Source: an uncultured Ruminococcus sp.
Lineage (GTDB): Bacteria; Bacillota; Clostridia; Oscillospirales; CAG-272
Direction of reading: 5' to 3'
DNA: 5,010 bases
Assembly (NCBI GenBank): GCA_902803255.1
Contig: CADCPG010000110.1
Span: forward strand, 1 to 5,010
Positions 4,926 through 5,010 of this stretch are shown in pieces (the stretch's first letter is position 1; each line of letters starts with the position of its first letter). The notes beneath the pieces are model-generated. The model searched no databases and was not told the origin of the DNA. It saw nothing but the letters and a program-made list of their open reading frames with translations. The translations under genes were made by a program, and so were the position numbers.

Positions 4926-5010
4926 GGAGAGGTATCGAAGCGGTCATAACGAGGCGGTCTTGAAAACCGTTTGACAGCAATGTCACAAGGGTTCGAATCC
5001 CTTCCTCTCC
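4926..5010 (+). tRNA. tRNA-Ser(UGA)
   Basis: Class II tRNA reading UCA codons (and others by wobble). The acceptor stem is GGAGAGG (4926-4932) with CCTCTCC (5004-5010). The D stem is TCG/CGA (4935-4937, 4950-4952). The anticodon stem GCGGT/ACCGT (4954-4958, 4966-4970) holds the loop CTTGAAA with anticodon TGA at 4961-4963. The long variable arm TGACA-GCAA-TGTCA (4972-4985) is the serine hallmark. The T arm is AAGGG-TTCGAAT-CCCTT (4987-5003). The window ends at acceptor position 72, so the discriminator base, and whether CCA is encoded, cannot be seen. Confidence 0.97.

Noticed and set aside
1394..4966. Genomic island bounded by the repeated anticodon-arm sequence GGTCTTGAAAA
   Set aside because: There is no integrase or mobility gene, the interval contains housekeeping pfp, and an 11-nt repeat alone is too short to be a convincing attachment site.

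Overview
The window looks like chromosome of a GC-rich Firmicute of the Clostridia type. This is an inference from gene content: an aminopeptidase C, a cytidylate-kinase-like protein, a pyrophosphate-type phosphofructokinase, strong GGAGG ribosome binding sites, and AT-rich TATAAT promoters set in roughly 60 % GC DNA (estimated by eye). No transposase, integrase, phage structural gene, CRISPR array or rRNA is present.

Layout. Left part (1-1343) is a minus-strand pair: a cytidylate-kinase-like gene (711-1343) followed after 57 bp by the first 217 codons of pepC (653 down to 1), which runs off the left edge. A crowded control region (1342-1445) holds candidate promoters on both strands. It also holds a stretch that reads like a deleted remnant of a tRNA-Ser gene with its promoter. 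From about 1560 to 1830 the plus strand is strikingly purine-rich, first as untranslated leader and then as the 5' end of a gene.

The middle (1688-3481) carries two plus-strand accessory genes. The first encodes a 319-residue protein with a long charged, probably disordered N-terminus and a C-terminal XRE-like helix-turn-helix module. The second encodes a 228-residue stand-alone von Willebrand factor A (VWA) protein with an intact metal-binding (MIDAS) motif, and has its own promoter and a structured leader. I cannot assign either a defined pathway; they are the best candidates for an undescribed system here.

The right part (3504-5010) is housekeeping: pfp (3604-4836), a PPi-dependent phosphofructokinase for glycolysis, then a tRNA-Ser(UGA) gene whose acceptor stem closes exactly at the right edge. 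The promoters of both pfp and the tRNA lie inside nested inverted repeats (3513-3573 and 4861-4919). This architecture is unusual and appears twice with unrelated sequences. Long open frames antisense to the real genes are by-products of high GC and are not annotated.
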